From the NCBI RefSeq assembly GCF_014280435.1, contig NZ_CP060388.1, positions 3,051,501 through 3,115,500 of the forward strand: a stretch of DNA of 64,000 nucleotides, in the 5' to 3' direction. Origin of the DNA: Sphingobium sp. KCTC 72723. GTDB taxonomy: Bacteria > Pseudomonadota > Alphaproteobacteria > Sphingomonadales > Sphingomonadaceae. Numbering within the stretch: position 1 is the first letter of the stretch; every line of letters starts with the position of its first letter. Positions 1-8,040 of this stretch are shown piece by piece. The notes under the pieces were generated by a model. The model had not been told where the DNA came from. It worked only from the letters and a program-made list of their open reading frames with translations, and ran no database searches. The position numbers and the translations under genes were made by a program.

Positions 1-245
1 CGCTCAAGGCATGGGGCCGGGGCGACGATGAAATCTGCGTGCTGTGCCATCACCATGGCAAGCATACCGGCGGTCCTTATATGGGCGTTCAGCCGACCGG
101 CAACGAACTCAACGTGCTGTGGTTCTCTTGGCTGCGTTTCCGCGACGGCAAGATCGACCATATCTATTCGATCTCGGACGTGCTGACCATGCTCAAGGAT
201 CTGGAAGTCATCAAGGTGCCGCAGCCGGTCGACCCCTACAAATAA
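1..245 (+). CDS. SnoaL/NTF2-like protein, 3' part only
   Basis: The reading frame is open from the window edge (first complete codon at position 3) and ends with TAA at 243-245; the true start lies outside. The visible 80 residues look like the C-terminal half of a SnoaL/NTF2-like cone fold: an H-H-H-G-K-H-T-G-G stretch, then W-F-S-W-L-R-F-R-D-G-K-I and a closing helix L-T-M-L-K-D-L. This pattern of a beta strand ending in D-G-K-I is usual in this superfamily, whose members act as cyclases, dehydratases or isomerases. It is convergent with the next gene. Function is not deducible; three other SnoaL-like genes lie in the window. Confidence 0.7.
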   Translation, partial: LKAWGRGDDEICVLCHHHGKHTGGPYMGVQPTGNELNVLWFSWLRFRDGKIDHIYSISDVLTMLKDLEVIKVPQPVDPYK

Positions 246-253
246 GACTGACG

Positions 254-283
254 CGCCCCGGCTGCTTTATAGTGGCCGGGGCG
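254..283. terminator. Hairpin between convergent genes
   Basis: A perfect 9-bp inverted repeat (CGCCCCGGC at 254-262 with GCCGGGGCG at 275-283, 12-nt loop) sits between the convergent first two genes. There is no clear T-run on either side, so it is probably a bidirectional terminator or 3'-end-stabilising hairpin. Confidence 0.6.
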
Positions 284-292
284 ATGCCTTAA

Positions 293-1210
293 TCAGTCCG
301 TCGCGCCGCTATGGTCGATCCATCGGTGCAGCATCGTCCAGCTTTGCAGCCGGGTCGATGCGAAGTTATGGCAATGGGCCGCATCGGGCAAAGTCGTCAG
401 CGTCACATGGCGCGATCTGCGATACAGCGATGGTTCCGCATGGGGATCGGGACTGACGTCGATATCGGCAAAATGCAGATAGACAGGCGTCGTGATCGCA
501 CCGGCTTGCGCCGCCACGCCACCCGGCACGATGGCCAGCCGCCCATAGCTGTTGGGGGTGAGTGACGCGCGTGCATCGTCTGCCGCTATGACGGCTTCCG
601 GCACGTCGGCAGCATGGAAATAGCCGCGCATCGCGCCGCGATTTGCCGCGCCATAGCCCGGCCCTGCAACCTGCGCGCCGATGGCGGATCGCACCTCGTC
701 CGACATGGCCAGGCCGATATTGGTAAAGCCCAGCACCGCCACCTGATCGAAACTGGCCCATTGCGCCTGCTGCACGATGGTCAGCATCCCGCCCATCGAA
801 TGACCGATGCCGGTGATCCGACGCGCGCGCGCCGCCAGATCCGCGCCCCATTCCCCGGCGTCCATCCGTTCCAGAATGTCCGCCAGCGCCAGATGATGCA
901 CCTGCGCGCTGACATGGGGCGTCAACAAATCTTCCCGGCCCGGCTGGCTGCTGTCCCCCATGCCCAGCGCGTCCAGCGCCAGCACCGCCTTGCCCTGCGC
1001 TAGGCAATGGTCGACAAAGCTATATTCCGCCCGGCCGTCAATCTGCGCGTCCCAATACCACCGGCTATAGGTGCCGCCATGCAGGCAGACGAGCAGGTCG
1101 ATCGGGCCATCTGGCAGCCTGTCGGGTATCGCCAGAGTCGCCGCGATCTGGATGGGTTCGCCGAAATCGACTATGGTCTGGACCGGCAGGGACAGTGTGA
1201 ACTTCGGCAT
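293..1210 (-). CDS. Alpha/beta-fold hydrolase
   Basis: A 305-residue serine hydrolase. The oxyanion-hole H-G-G is at residues 44-46, the nucleophile elbow G-H-S-M-G is at 136-140 (Ser138), and a likely catalytic His lies in D-A-A-H-C-H-N-F near the C-terminus. No signal peptide is visible, so it should be cytosolic. It is the last gene of the leftward cluster that holds an acyl-CoA dehydrogenase, MaoC hydratases and SDRs; 16 bp separate it from the SDR upstream. Hydrolases in such clusters cleave esters, lactones or C-C bonds of ring-fission products; which one cannot be told here. Confidence 0.82.
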   Translation of the reverse strand: MPKFTLSLPVQTIVDFGEPIQIAATLAIPDRLPDGPIDLLVCLHGGTYSRWYWDAQIDGRAEYSFVDHCLAQGKAVLALDALGMGDSSQPGREDLLTPHVSAQVHHLALADILERMDAGEWGADLAARARRITGIGHSMGGMLTIVQQAQWASFDQVAVLGFTNIGLAMSDEVRSAIGAQVAGPGYGAANRGAMRGYFHAADVPEAVIAADDARASLTPNSYGRLAIVPGGVAAQAGAITTPVYLHFADIDVSPDPHAEPSLYRRSRHVTLTTLPDAAHCHNFASTRLQSWTMLHRWIDHSGATD

Positions 1211-1226
1211 GAATCACTCTTTCGGG

Positions 1227-1982
1227 TCAGAGGCTAAAGCCACCATCGACGATCAATGTCTGGCCAGTGATGTAACGCGCGCGCTCGGACGCCAGGAAAG
1301 CGACGGCCTCTGCAATATCATCGCCATCGCCGAAGCGCTGGAGCGCGATCCGCTTGCGCTGCGCTTCCCAAATGGCGGGGGTGTAGAGAGTGGCCAGGAA
1401 ATCGGCCCCCAGTCCCGCATCGATGATGCCGGGCGCGACCATGTTGGCGCGGATGCCATATCGGCCTTCTTCCTTGGCGATAGCGCGGCCCAGCGCCTCG
1501 ATCCCCGCCTTGGGGACGGAGGACAGGGCGTCGCCCGGCGGAAAACAATAATTGGCAACCGACACCACCGACACGAAATTGCCAAAACCCTGCGCGCGGA
1601 AATGGGGGAGGGCAGCGGCGACGATGCGAGTGAAGCCGATCAGTTCGACCTCGATAACCTGCCGCCACTGGTCCTCGCCGATCTGGCTGACGAAGGGTTG
1701 CGCAATGTCCACGCCACTGGCGAAAATCACTGTGCCGATCGCACCGAACCGCGCCTTGGCCTCGGCAAAGCCGCTCTGGATGCTGGCCATTTCGGACAGG
1801 TCGCAATGGACGGGGATCGCCCGGTCATGGCCTTCGCCCAGCGTGTCTATCACCCCGCGCGCCTTTTCCGCGCTGGATCGATAGCCGATGGCGATGCCAT
1901 CCCATTCGTCCACAAGGCGACGACAAATCGCGCTGCCCAGCCCACCTGTCCCGCCCAAGACAAAGGCCGCACCCCGGTTCAT
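1227..1982 (-). CDS. SDR-family oxidoreductase with missing catalytic Tyr
   Basis: A 251-residue short-chain dehydrogenase/reductase fold. The nucleotide-binding motif is G-G-T-G-G-L-G near residue 10, and the C-terminal G-Q-T-L-I-V-D-G-G-F is typical of the classical SDR family. The active-site segment is odd: where Y-x-x-x-K is expected it reads S-S-V-P-K, so the Tyr four residues before the conserved Lys is replaced by Ser. It overlaps the upstream hydrolase by 4 bp (ATGA), which implies translational coupling. It may be a non-canonical reductase or a binding protein; see the finding. Confidence 0.8.
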   Translation of the reverse strand: MNRGAAFVLGGTGGLGSAICRRLVDEWDGIAIGYRSSAEKARGVIDTLGEGHDRAIPVHCDLSEMASIQSGFAEAKARFGAIGTVIFASGVDIAQPFVSQIGEDQWRQVIEVELIGFTRIVAAALPHFRAQGFGNFVSVVSVANYCFPPGDALSSVPKAGIEALGRAIAKEEGRYGIRANMVAPGIIDAGLGADFLATLYTPAIWEAQRKRIALQRFGDGDDIAEAVAFLASERARYITGQTLIVDGGFSL

Positions 1983-2818
1983 AGCGGCAGATGCGTGGTC
2001 AAATGGCGGAGCAGCCGTTCGGCAAAGGCGTCATTATGGTCGCCAGTGAACATATGGCCCACGCCATGCGCGACCTCGACCTCCAGTTGCGGAGTCAGTG
2101 CCTGAAATCGGCGGACGCTCTCGTCAGACACGATCTCGCTCAGTTCCGCTTTCACCAGCACGACCGGCACGGTGACGCGCATCGCGGCGGCCACCAGCGC
2201 TTCGCCTTCCGACAGCGGATGCAGAAATTCGTGCGACGTGGTGCGTGGATCCCAGTGCCAGAACAGCCGACCGGCCTCCGTCCGCATTGCCTTGGCCAGG
2301 CCCGACACATCGGGCAGGCGGGGCTGGCCGAGATGATGATGCAGCGCATCGGCGGCTTCGTCCAGCGAAGCGAAGCCGGCTTCGCTGGCACGGAAGAATC
2401 CGCGTATCTCCTCTACTCCGTCATCGTCGATATGCGGCGCAACATCGGCCAGCATGATCAGGCGCACGAGGCCCGGATGGCGCGATCCACCTACCAGCGC
2501 CGATTGGCCGCCGCGCGACGCACCCACTAGCGCCACCGGACGGTCAAGCGCGGCCATGATCGACTCGACATCGCGGCCATAGGCCTCGAGCAGATAGTCG
2601 CCGTCGCTGGCCCAGCCGCTGTCGCCATGGCCGCGCAGGTCGAAGGTCAGGCCATAATAGCCCGCCTGTGCCACGCGCCGCGCCGACCCGGCCCAGGATC
2701 GGCGGCTCTGGCCGCCGCCGTGGAAGAAGCAGACGGGCTGCGCGGCGGGATCGCCATAGGCGTCCGCAACCATCGTCACACCATCGCCCGGCAGGGTTAT
2801 CCGGGTGGGGGACATCAT
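1979..2818 (-). CDS. Alpha/beta-fold hydrolase
   Basis: A 279-residue hydrolase if started at the ATG at 2818; the frame is open further upstream to 2947 but that extension would overlap the VOC gene and has no similarity to the family. Oxyanion H-G-G-G is at residues 33-36, the elbow G-A-S-R-G-G at 99-104 (Ser101), and the probable catalytic His lies in A-H-G-V-G-H-M-F. An acidic residue candidate sits in the strand before it. It lies 16 bp after the VOC gene and overlaps the SDR that follows by 4 bp. It resembles epoxide hydrolase / C-C hydrolase type proteins; the substrate is unknown. Confidence 0.82.
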   Translation of the reverse strand: MMSPTRITLPGDGVTMVADAYGDPAAQPVCFFHGGGQSRRSWAGSARRVAQAGYYGLTFDLRGHGDSGWASDGDYLLEAYGRDVESIMAALDRPVALVGASRGGQSALVGGSRHPGLVRLIMLADVAPHIDDDGVEEIRGFFRASEAGFASLDEAADALHHHLGQPRLPDVSGLAKAMRTEAGRLFWHWDPRTTSHEFLHPLSEGEALVAAAMRVTVPVVLVKAELSEIVSDESVRRFQALTPQLEVEVAHGVGHMFTGDHNDAFAERLLRHLTTHLPL

Positions 2819-2834
2819 GCCGGGCGTTCCGTGC

Positions 2835-3389
2835 TTATTCGGCGGCGATCGGCGGCGCGATCTCGGCGAAACATTCATGTTCGCCGGGACCGGCATAGGC
2901 GAATTTGCCCGGCGCATGATGCCATTTGCCGTCATTATGGCTCTCATAGGGTGAGGCCACTTCGATCATTGCGCCATGCGTGCTCTTATGGCCGACCCAG
3001 CTCCATTTCTGCCAAGTCATGTCGGGGTCGTTATAGGTCTGGCCACCACCCGGCAAATGCAGCCCCTCGGCCTTCAGCTTTTCCATCGCACCCGGCACGT
3101 CGTCGGTCGAATAGCACAGGTGATGGACATGCTCGCCTACCTTGTCCAGCCGGTCGCCCATCGGCGTACCGGGGGCGGGCTGAATGAACTGGATTTCCGT
3201 GCCGCCGTCGTTGACGAAGGTGGCCCATTTCATCCCGGCATCGGCACCGCTGGAAAATTCGTCATATTTGACGATGCGCTTCTCCAGGCTAGCAGGGTCC
3301 AGCACCCGCAGGATCTTGGTCCAGTCGACGATTGCGGTGTCCAGATCGCGCACGACCATGCACACATGGGCAAAAGGTCCGCTAGGCAT
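2835..3389 (-). CDS. VOC-superfamily protein (glyoxalase/epimerase-like)
   Basis: A 184-residue protein with the vicinal-oxygen-chelate fold: strands with F-A-H-V-C-M-V-V-R-D-L near the N-terminus and H-V-H-H-L-C-Y-S-T-D-D in the second module, the spacing seen in methylmalonyl-CoA epimerase-like proteins. Family members bind a divalent metal through His and Glu and carry out isomerisation, epimerisation or dioxygenation. A strong ribosome binding site (AAGGAGATAAGATT) precedes the ATG at 3389. It is the fourth gene of the block starting with the acyl-CoA dehydrogenase; the reaction remains unknown. Confidence 0.8.
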   Translation of the reverse strand: MPSGPFAHVCMVVRDLDTAIVDWTKILRVLDPASLEKRIVKYDEFSSGADAGMKWATFVNDGGTEIQFIQPAPGTPMGDRLDKVGEHVHHLCYSTDDVPGAMEKLKAEGLHLPGGGQTYNDPDMTWQKWSWVGHKSTHGAMIEVASPYESHNDGKWHHAPGKFAYAGPGEHECFAEIAPPIAAE

Positions 3390-3410
3390 AATCTTATCTC
3401 CTTGGATTTT

Positions 3411-3800
3411 TTAGATTTCTATCGTTGCTGTGCCGGAATTGACGGTGCCGCGCCCTTCAATATCCAGCGTGAATGCGCAGGTAATGCTGTTGCCGTCGAT
3501 CGCCGTCACCGTGCCGGTCACGGTCGCACGGTCGCCGCCATAGACATTGTCCAGAAAGCGCGAATCCATCGTCGTGATCCGCCCGCCGGGGAAGGCGCGC
3601 ATCAACATGTTCATCATATAGGCGACGTTGGCCGGTCCCTGGTTGATGACCCGGTCGCCCAGCCCCTTGGCCTTCACCACTTCCACATCCAGATGGATGG
3701 GATTGGGATCTGCCAGGAAAACCGCCCATTGCTGCATCGCTTGGGGGCTGACGCTCTCGATGGCGAAGGGCGGCAACGTGTCTCCGACGGCATAGCTCAT
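3411..3800 (-). CDS. MaoC-like hydratase subunit
   Basis: A 129-residue single hot-dog protein. The hydratase-2 motif is visible as A-D-P-N-P-I-H-L-D (Asp and His at the catalytic spacing), so this subunit should carry the active site. It overlaps the gene upstream by 4 bp (ATGA). Together the two genes look like the split enoyl-CoA hydratases of steroid side-chain degradation (ChsH1/ChsH2 type), in which a FAS1-like half and a MaoC half form a heteromer that hydrates a 2-enoyl-CoA made by the neighbouring acyl-CoA dehydrogenase. Confidence 0.82.
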   Translation of the reverse strand: MSYAVGDTLPPFAIESVSPQAMQQWAVFLADPNPIHLDVEVVKAKGLGDRVINQGPANVAYMMNMLMRAFPGGRITTMDSRFLDNVYGGDRATVTGTVTAIDGNSITCAFTLDIEGRGTVNSGTATIEI

Positions 3801-4255
3801 GCGGCAAACTCCTTGCGCGGCAGCACCCAGACATTGTCGGTTTCCAGAACCTGCGTCCCGTCCAGCAGATGCAGGCGCAGGCGATAGGTCAGCACGTCCA
3901 TCACGCCCAGCTTGCGGCTGCGCTTGCGAATGAGGCTGAGGATTTCGCCCGTGACCTTGTAGCTTGTCCCGACCATCAGCGGCGCGTCGAACCTGACCCC
4001 GCTACTGCCCATCATCGGCCCGTCATCGACATCGAACGCGCACGCTGCGCACACGCCCGCGACGGTCTTGCCCATCGCGACCTGGGTGGCGACATAATAA
4101 TAGATCGGGTGCGCCGTGCCGTCGCTGGCCGGTTCGATCCCGGTGGATCGGCATAGCGCGGCATTCTCCTCCGCGCTGATCGTGAAGACAGTCGTGCCGT
4201 CCAGCGATATGCCGGCGGCGTCGGGAGCGGGGGGCAGGGTGTCGAGATCGCTCAT
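3797..4255 (-). CDS. FAS1-like/MaoC N-terminal dehydratase subunit
   Basis: A 152-residue hot-dog protein of the FAS1-like dehydratase type (segments H-P-I-Y-Y-Y-V and G-V-R-F-D-A-P-L-M-V-G). It lacks the D-x-N-P-x-H catalytic motif, which its coupled partner gene has, so it probably is the non-catalytic, substrate-shaping half of a heteromeric enoyl-CoA hydratase. Nine bp separate it from the acyl-CoA dehydrogenase upstream. Confidence 0.78.
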   Translation of the reverse strand: MSDLDTLPPAPDAAGISLDGTTVFTISAEENAALCRSTGIEPASDGTAHPIYYYVATQVAMGKTVAGVCAACAFDVDDGPMMGSSGVRFDAPLMVGTSYKVTGEILSLIRKRSRKLGVMDVLTYRLRLHLLDGTQVLETDNVWVLPRKEFAA

Positions 4256-4264
4256 GGCTGGTCC

Positions 4265-5428
4265 CTAGTAAGAGCGCGGCAGGCCGAGGCTTTCGGCGAT
4301 CGAGTTGCGGACCATTTCGTTGCTGATCGGCGTCATCCGCAAAATCCGGTGATCGCGCCAGTAACGCTGCATGTCGGTTTCCGCCGAATAGCCCATGCCA
4401 CCCAATATCTGGATGCCAAGGTCGGCGGCCTTCACCGCATTTTCGGTCGCCACCATCTTGAGCATGTTGGCCTCGACGCCGCAATTCATGCCGTTCGACT
4501 GCATCCATGCGACATTGTTGAGCAGTAATTCGGTCGTTTTCTGCCAGGTTGCGATGTCCGCGACATAATGCTGCAACACCTGGAACCGCCCGATGATGCC
4601 GCCAAACGCCTTGCGCTGGAGCATATAGGCCAGTGCATCTTCCAGCACGCCGTCGATCGCGCCCAGGCACTGCGCGCCGACCATGATCCGCTCGTTATTG
4701 AGCGTCGGCAGCATCGCGTACCAGGCCTGGCCCGGTTCCCCCAGAACATCTTCGTCGGGGACGAACACATCCTCATAATGAACCTCGCACGATCCCATCG
4801 CGCGCATCCCCAGCTTTGGCAGCAGCGACGCGGTGATGCCCGGCGTCTTGGCATCGACGAAGAACATAGTCAGGCCATGATGCTTCTTTTCGACATTCTT
4901 GTCGGTGCGGGCCAGAACGAGCAGGCGGTCGGCCGCCTTTGCGCCGGTCGTCCACATCTTCGCGCCATTCAGCTTCCAGCCGCCATCGACCTTTTCGGCA
5001 TGGGTCTTCATTGCGCCCAGCACGTCGGTCCCGCCATCGGGTTCGGTCATGGAGAGCGACACGCGCAGCTTGCCCTGTGCCATCGGCCGCAGCCAGCGGT
5101 TCTTCTGTTCTTCGCTGCCTACCGAACTGATCGTCTTGGCCCCACCGAAGGAGGTCAGACCCCAGACCCACAACAGTCCGCCCGCCGTCCGCGCGAATTC
5201 GCGCGCGAAGATCATCTGCATCATGACGTCGCCACCCAGGCCGTCATATTCCTCCGGTATGCCGATGCCGAAGAAGCCCTGCTCGGCGATCTTGTCCCAC
5301 AATGCGTAGGGGTAATTTTCCTCGTCGGCCTCCAGCGCGCGCATCCAGTCCTTGGGCGCTTCTGCATCGACCCAGCGGCGCACGATGTCGCGAAACGCCT
5401 GCTGCTCCTCGGTGAGCGAAAAATCCAT
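4265..5428 (-). CDS. Acyl-CoA dehydrogenase
   Basis: A 387-residue FAD-dependent acyl-CoA dehydrogenase. The start at 5428 (M-D-F-S-L-T-E-E-Q) is chosen because AGGAAAGACA precedes it; the frame is open further upstream to 5563. The FAD/substrate loop S-M-T-E-P-D-G-G-T-D-V and the C-terminal G-G-M-G-Y-S-A-E-T-D are present, the latter with the position of the catalytic Glu. It probably makes the alpha,beta-double bond of an acyl-CoA that the next two genes hydrate. It starts a transcription block: a copy of the shared palindrome lies at 5484-5499, 55 bp upstream. Confidence 0.9.
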   Translation of the reverse strand: MDFSLTEEQQAFRDIVRRWVDAEAPKDWMRALEADEENYPYALWDKIAEQGFFGIGIPEEYDGLGGDVMMQMIFAREFARTAGGLLWVWGLTSFGGAKTISSVGSEEQKNRWLRPMAQGKLRVSLSMTEPDGGTDVLGAMKTHAEKVDGGWKLNGAKMWTTGAKAADRLLVLARTDKNVEKKHHGLTMFFVDAKTPGITASLLPKLGMRAMGSCEVHYEDVFVPDEDVLGEPGQAWYAMLPTLNNERIMVGAQCLGAIDGVLEDALAYMLQRKAFGGIIGRFQVLQHYVADIATWQKTTELLLNNVAWMQSNGMNCGVEANMLKMVATENAVKAADLGIQILGGMGYSAETDMQRYWRDHRILRMTPISNEMVRNSIAESLGLPRSY

Positions 5429-5483
5429 TGTCTTTCCTGTTCTCTTTGCCCGCCCGTTAGGCACCTGTCGGGCGCGTTGAGAA

Positions 5484-5499
5484 CCTATCGTCCTATAGG
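5484..5499. promoter_or_regulatory. Shared 16-bp palindrome, copy 1
   Basis: CCTATC-GTCC-TATAGG, one mismatch from the consensus CCTRTC-N4-GAYAGG. It lies in the 82-bp gap between the SDR stop and the acyl-CoA dehydrogenase start, so it most likely controls the block read leftward from 5428. Confidence 0.6.
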
Positions 5500-5510
5500 G
5501 TAGGCGGGCG

Positions 5511-6287
5511 TCAGATGGACAACCCGCCTTCGACCGGGATGACTGATCCGGTGACGTAGGCACCCGCGCGAGACGCCAGATAGATCGCCGTCCCGGCCAA
5601 GTCTTCCGGCGTTCCCACGCGCCCCCGTGGCACCATGCCCACCACCATCTTGCGCATTTCGTCCGATGCGATCACGGTCATTTCGGACTCGAAAAAGCCC
5701 GGCGCAATGACATTGGCAGTGATGTTGTCGCGGCCCAGTCGCTTGGCCAGTCCCTTGGCCATCCAGTGGATCGCGCTCTTGGACGCCTGATAGGCGTAAT
5801 TTTCCTTCGGCCCGACCTTGAGCGCGCCCACCGACCCGATGTTGATAAGTGAAGCCGGGCGATCCGCCGTGCCGCCTGCGCGCAGCAGCGGCAGGAATTT
5901 CTGGAGGATGAAGAAGGGCGCTTTCAGGTTCAGGTCGATCACTTGGTCCCAGTCGTCCTCGCTATAATCGTCGATCGGCGCATCGGCCATCGTCCCGGCA
6001 TTGTTGACCAGCATGTGCAGCGCGCCTTCGCGCGCCGCGACCTGCGCCACCAGCGCGTCGATCCCCGCCAGCGTCGACAGGTCGGCCGTCAGCCCGACGC
6101 ACTTGCCGCCGGTCGCCTCACTGATCGCCTGCGCCGCGGCCAGCACCTTGGCCTCGGTCCGGGCGCAGATATAGACCTTGGCCCCCGCTGCCGCGTATCC
6201 GGTGGCGATGTGGCGGCCAATCCCGCTCGACCCGCCGGTGACGAGCGCAACGCGGCCCTGGACGGAAAACAGCGCGTCGATGTTCAT
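5511..6287 (-). CDS. Classical SDR oxidoreductase
   Basis: A 258-residue NAD(P)-dependent SDR. T-G-G-S-S-G-I-G is the cofactor loop, V-N-N-A-G the structural motif, S in N-I-G-S-V-G and Y-Q-A-S-K the catalytic residues, and the C-terminus has the P-V-E-G-G-L pattern. It closely resembles the SDR at 19170-19946 in this window (shared layout of an L-L-P-E/L-L-R-A-G loop, T-A-D-R/D-P-A-x-I-I-N-I-G-S-V), so the two are probably paralogues. It overlaps the hydrolase upstream by 4 bp. Likely oxidises or reduces a hydroxyl/keto group of a pathway intermediate. Confidence 0.88.
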   Translation of the reverse strand: MNIDALFSVQGRVALVTGGSSGIGRHIATGYAAAGAKVYICARTEAKVLAAAQAISEATGGKCVGLTADLSTLAGIDALVAQVAAREGALHMLVNNAGTMADAPIDDYSEDDWDQVIDLNLKAPFFILQKFLPLLRAGGTADRPASLINIGSVGALKVGPKENYAYQASKSAIHWMAKGLAKRLGRDNITANVIAPGFFESEMTVIASDEMRKMVVGMVPRGRVGTPEDLAGTAIYLASRAGAYVTGSVIPVEGGLSI

Positions 6288-7024
6288 GCCCCGCCCCTCG
6301 ATGCTGCGATCTTCAGGATCAGGTCCACTGTCCCTTCGGGATCGCCCACCAGCAGCGCATGATCGCCCGGATGGTCGTGGATAGTCCAGCCCAGCGCGCG
6401 CGCGCGATCATGCATTGCGGTCATGACGGTGATAGCCGCCGCGATATAATCGACTGGCTTGGTGATCGTTTCCGCGCCGACCGGAATGACACAGGATGTC
6501 GCCCGCATCGGCTGGTCGGTCAGATTATCGAGCAGCCATTGCTGACGGTCCGCGTCCATCAGGTGGGGATGGGCTTTTGCCGCTTCACGCTGCATCACAT
6601 CGACGCCAGAGCCGATCGGTCCCTCGCCCGCGTCCAGCATGGCGTCCAGACCAGCAAGCTGATCTTCGGGAACATAGCCCATAAGCGATGCTATACGTTC
6701 GCCCGAATGCGGCACGATGGCGTCGAGATAGATGACGCTGGCGATGCGGTCGCCCACCTGCGCGACTACGCCCGGCGCGACCGTTCCGGCATAGCTGTGC
6801 GCGACCAGAACGACATCGTGCAGATCCTCAAAATGAAAGACGTTGACGATGTCCTGCACATGCGTTGCATTACCAACATTGCGACCGATCAGATGCGCGC
6901 GCTCACCAAAGCCAGTGAAGGTCGGCGTATGGACCTTGTGCCCCTGCGCTTCGAGCAGGTCGCGGACATATTTCCAGGTCCAGCCGCCCATGCCGCCGCC
7001 GTGGAGTAAAACAAATGTGGTCAT
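6284..7024 (-). CDS. Alpha/beta hydrolase, salicylate-esterase/HNL-like
   Basis: A compact 246-residue hydrolase of the small plant-esterase/hydroxynitrile lyase type: the protein starts almost directly with the oxyanion motif L-L-H-G-G-G (residues 6-11), the nucleophile elbow is A-H-S-Y-A-G (Ser77), and the catalytic His is in H-P-G-D-H-A-L-L near the end. It follows the extradiol dioxygenase by 6 bp and overlaps the SDR by 4 bp. Given its place it may hydrolyse a meta-cleavage product or an ester, but the subfamily is functionally broad. Confidence 0.84.
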   Translation of the reverse strand: MTTFVLLHGGGMGGWTWKYVRDLLEAQGHKVHTPTFTGFGERAHLIGRNVGNATHVQDIVNVFHFEDLHDVVLVAHSYAGTVAPGVVAQVGDRIASVIYLDAIVPHSGERIASLMGYVPEDQLAGLDAMLDAGEGPIGSGVDVMQREAAKAHPHLMDADRQQWLLDNLTDQPMRATSCVIPVGAETITKPVDYIAAAITVMTAMHDRARALGWTIHDHPGDHALLVGDPEGTVDLILKIAASRGGA

Positions 7025-7030
7025 GGCAGT

Positions 7031-7987
7031 TCAGGCCTCCGCAGCTTCTGTATTCTGAATAAATTCGGGGAAAGGATCCGGTCCCCACAGGAACATGCTG
7101 TCCTCTGGCGCATGATTGGCTGATGGCCAGTCCACGTCATGGGGTATGAAGTCGATGTCGGCGGAATATTCGCTGAAACTGCCCCATGGGTCGCGGACAT
7201 AATAGAAATAATTGGCACCCAGCACATGCTGGCCCAGCCCCCAGTTGGGACCATAGCCCGCCCGCGCCATGGTCGCGCCGCCCAGGCCCACTTCCATAAC
7301 GGAGCCTACGTCCCAGCTATTATGATGCATCCCGCGCCGGTCGGACAGGACGAGCGCAAGGAGATGATGGTCGCTGCCATGGACGCCGTGCAGGAAGGCG
7401 ACGCCCGGCTCGCTCTTGTCCGACAGGCGCAGGCCCAGCGTCTTTTCATAATAGGCGATCGCCGCGTTCACATCGGTCGTGAAGATCGCGAAATGCGACA
7501 GGCGGCGGGGGTGAACCTTGGGCGCCTGGCTGTTGGGGATCGCGCCGGACTGGCCGGGCGGGGCGCTGACGAAGGAGAAGTGGCTTTTTTCCGCCGGTGT
7601 CGCCTTGTCGGCGGCGCAGACATTGATCGGCAGGCCGTCAAAGCCGCTGAACCAGATGCCCTGCGCCTCCGTACCCGCAGGCGCGTCGATATAGGTGACG
7701 CCACAGGCATCGAGATGCGCGGCAAAGGCGTCCATCTCGTCGGCATAGACGCCAAAGCTGAGATAACGCAGTTGCTTGGCTGTGCCGCCTTTGGCGATGA
7801 CGCCCCAACGATGGGGATTGCCCTGTGTGTAAAGATGCAGCGCGCCGTCGCCGTCGCGCACATCCAGACCAAAGAGGCTGTAGAAGCGGCGTGCATCCTC
7901 CAGATCGGGGACGGCCAGCGCGAAATGGTCGATCGAATGGACGCCCAGCACATTGGCGCGCCGCCCGGCGATGCTCTTGTCGTTCAT
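7031..7987 (-). CDS. Type I extradiol ring-cleavage dioxygenase (VOC fold)
   Basis: A 318-residue, two-module VOC protein. The start at 7987 is supported by GAAGGAGGACAGT just upstream. The catalytic C-terminal module has the three iron ligands of type I extradiol dioxygenases in order: His in R-L-S-H-F, His in G-M-H-H-N-S-W-D-V, and Glu in G-S-F-S-E-Y. These enzymes cleave catechols next to the hydroxyls using Fe(II) and O2. The gene sits between an FAH-fold gene and an alpha/beta hydrolase, the standard meta-cleavage neighbourhood, so it likely opens an aromatic ring produced by the pathway. The exact catechol is unknown. Confidence 0.87.
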   Translation of the reverse strand: MNDKSIAGRRANVLGVHSIDHFALAVPDLEDARRFYSLFGLDVRDGDGALHLYTQGNPHRWGVIAKGGTAKQLRYLSFGVYADEMDAFAAHLDACGVTYIDAPAGTEAQGIWFSGFDGLPINVCAADKATPAEKSHFSFVSAPPGQSGAIPNSQAPKVHPRRLSHFAIFTTDVNAAIAYYEKTLGLRLSDKSEPGVAFLHGVHGSDHHLLALVLSDRRGMHHNSWDVGSVMEVGLGGATMARAGYGPNWGLGQHVLGANYFYYVRDPWGSFSEYSADIDFIPHDVDWPSANHAPEDSMFLWGPDPFPEFIQNTEAAEA

Positions 7988-8007
7988 ACTGTCCTCCTTC
8001 GTCGGCC

Positions 8008-8031
8008 GGGCGGCGGATCGCGCCGCCGCCC
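8008..8031. other. GC-rich intergenic hairpin
   Basis: A 9-bp stem (GGGCGGCG/CGCCGCCC plus one G-C pair) lies between the FAH-fold gene and the extradiol dioxygenase gene. No T-run follows on the minus strand, so it may be a partial terminator or an RNA-processing/stability element within the operon. Confidence 0.4.
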
Positions 8032-8040
8032 TTGCGTTAT

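Noticed and set aside
2819-2947. Longer N-terminus of the hydrolase at 1979-2818
   Set aside because: The extension overlaps the VOC gene, is Pro/Arg-rich and unlike the family, and the ATG at 2818 gives a normal N-terminus.
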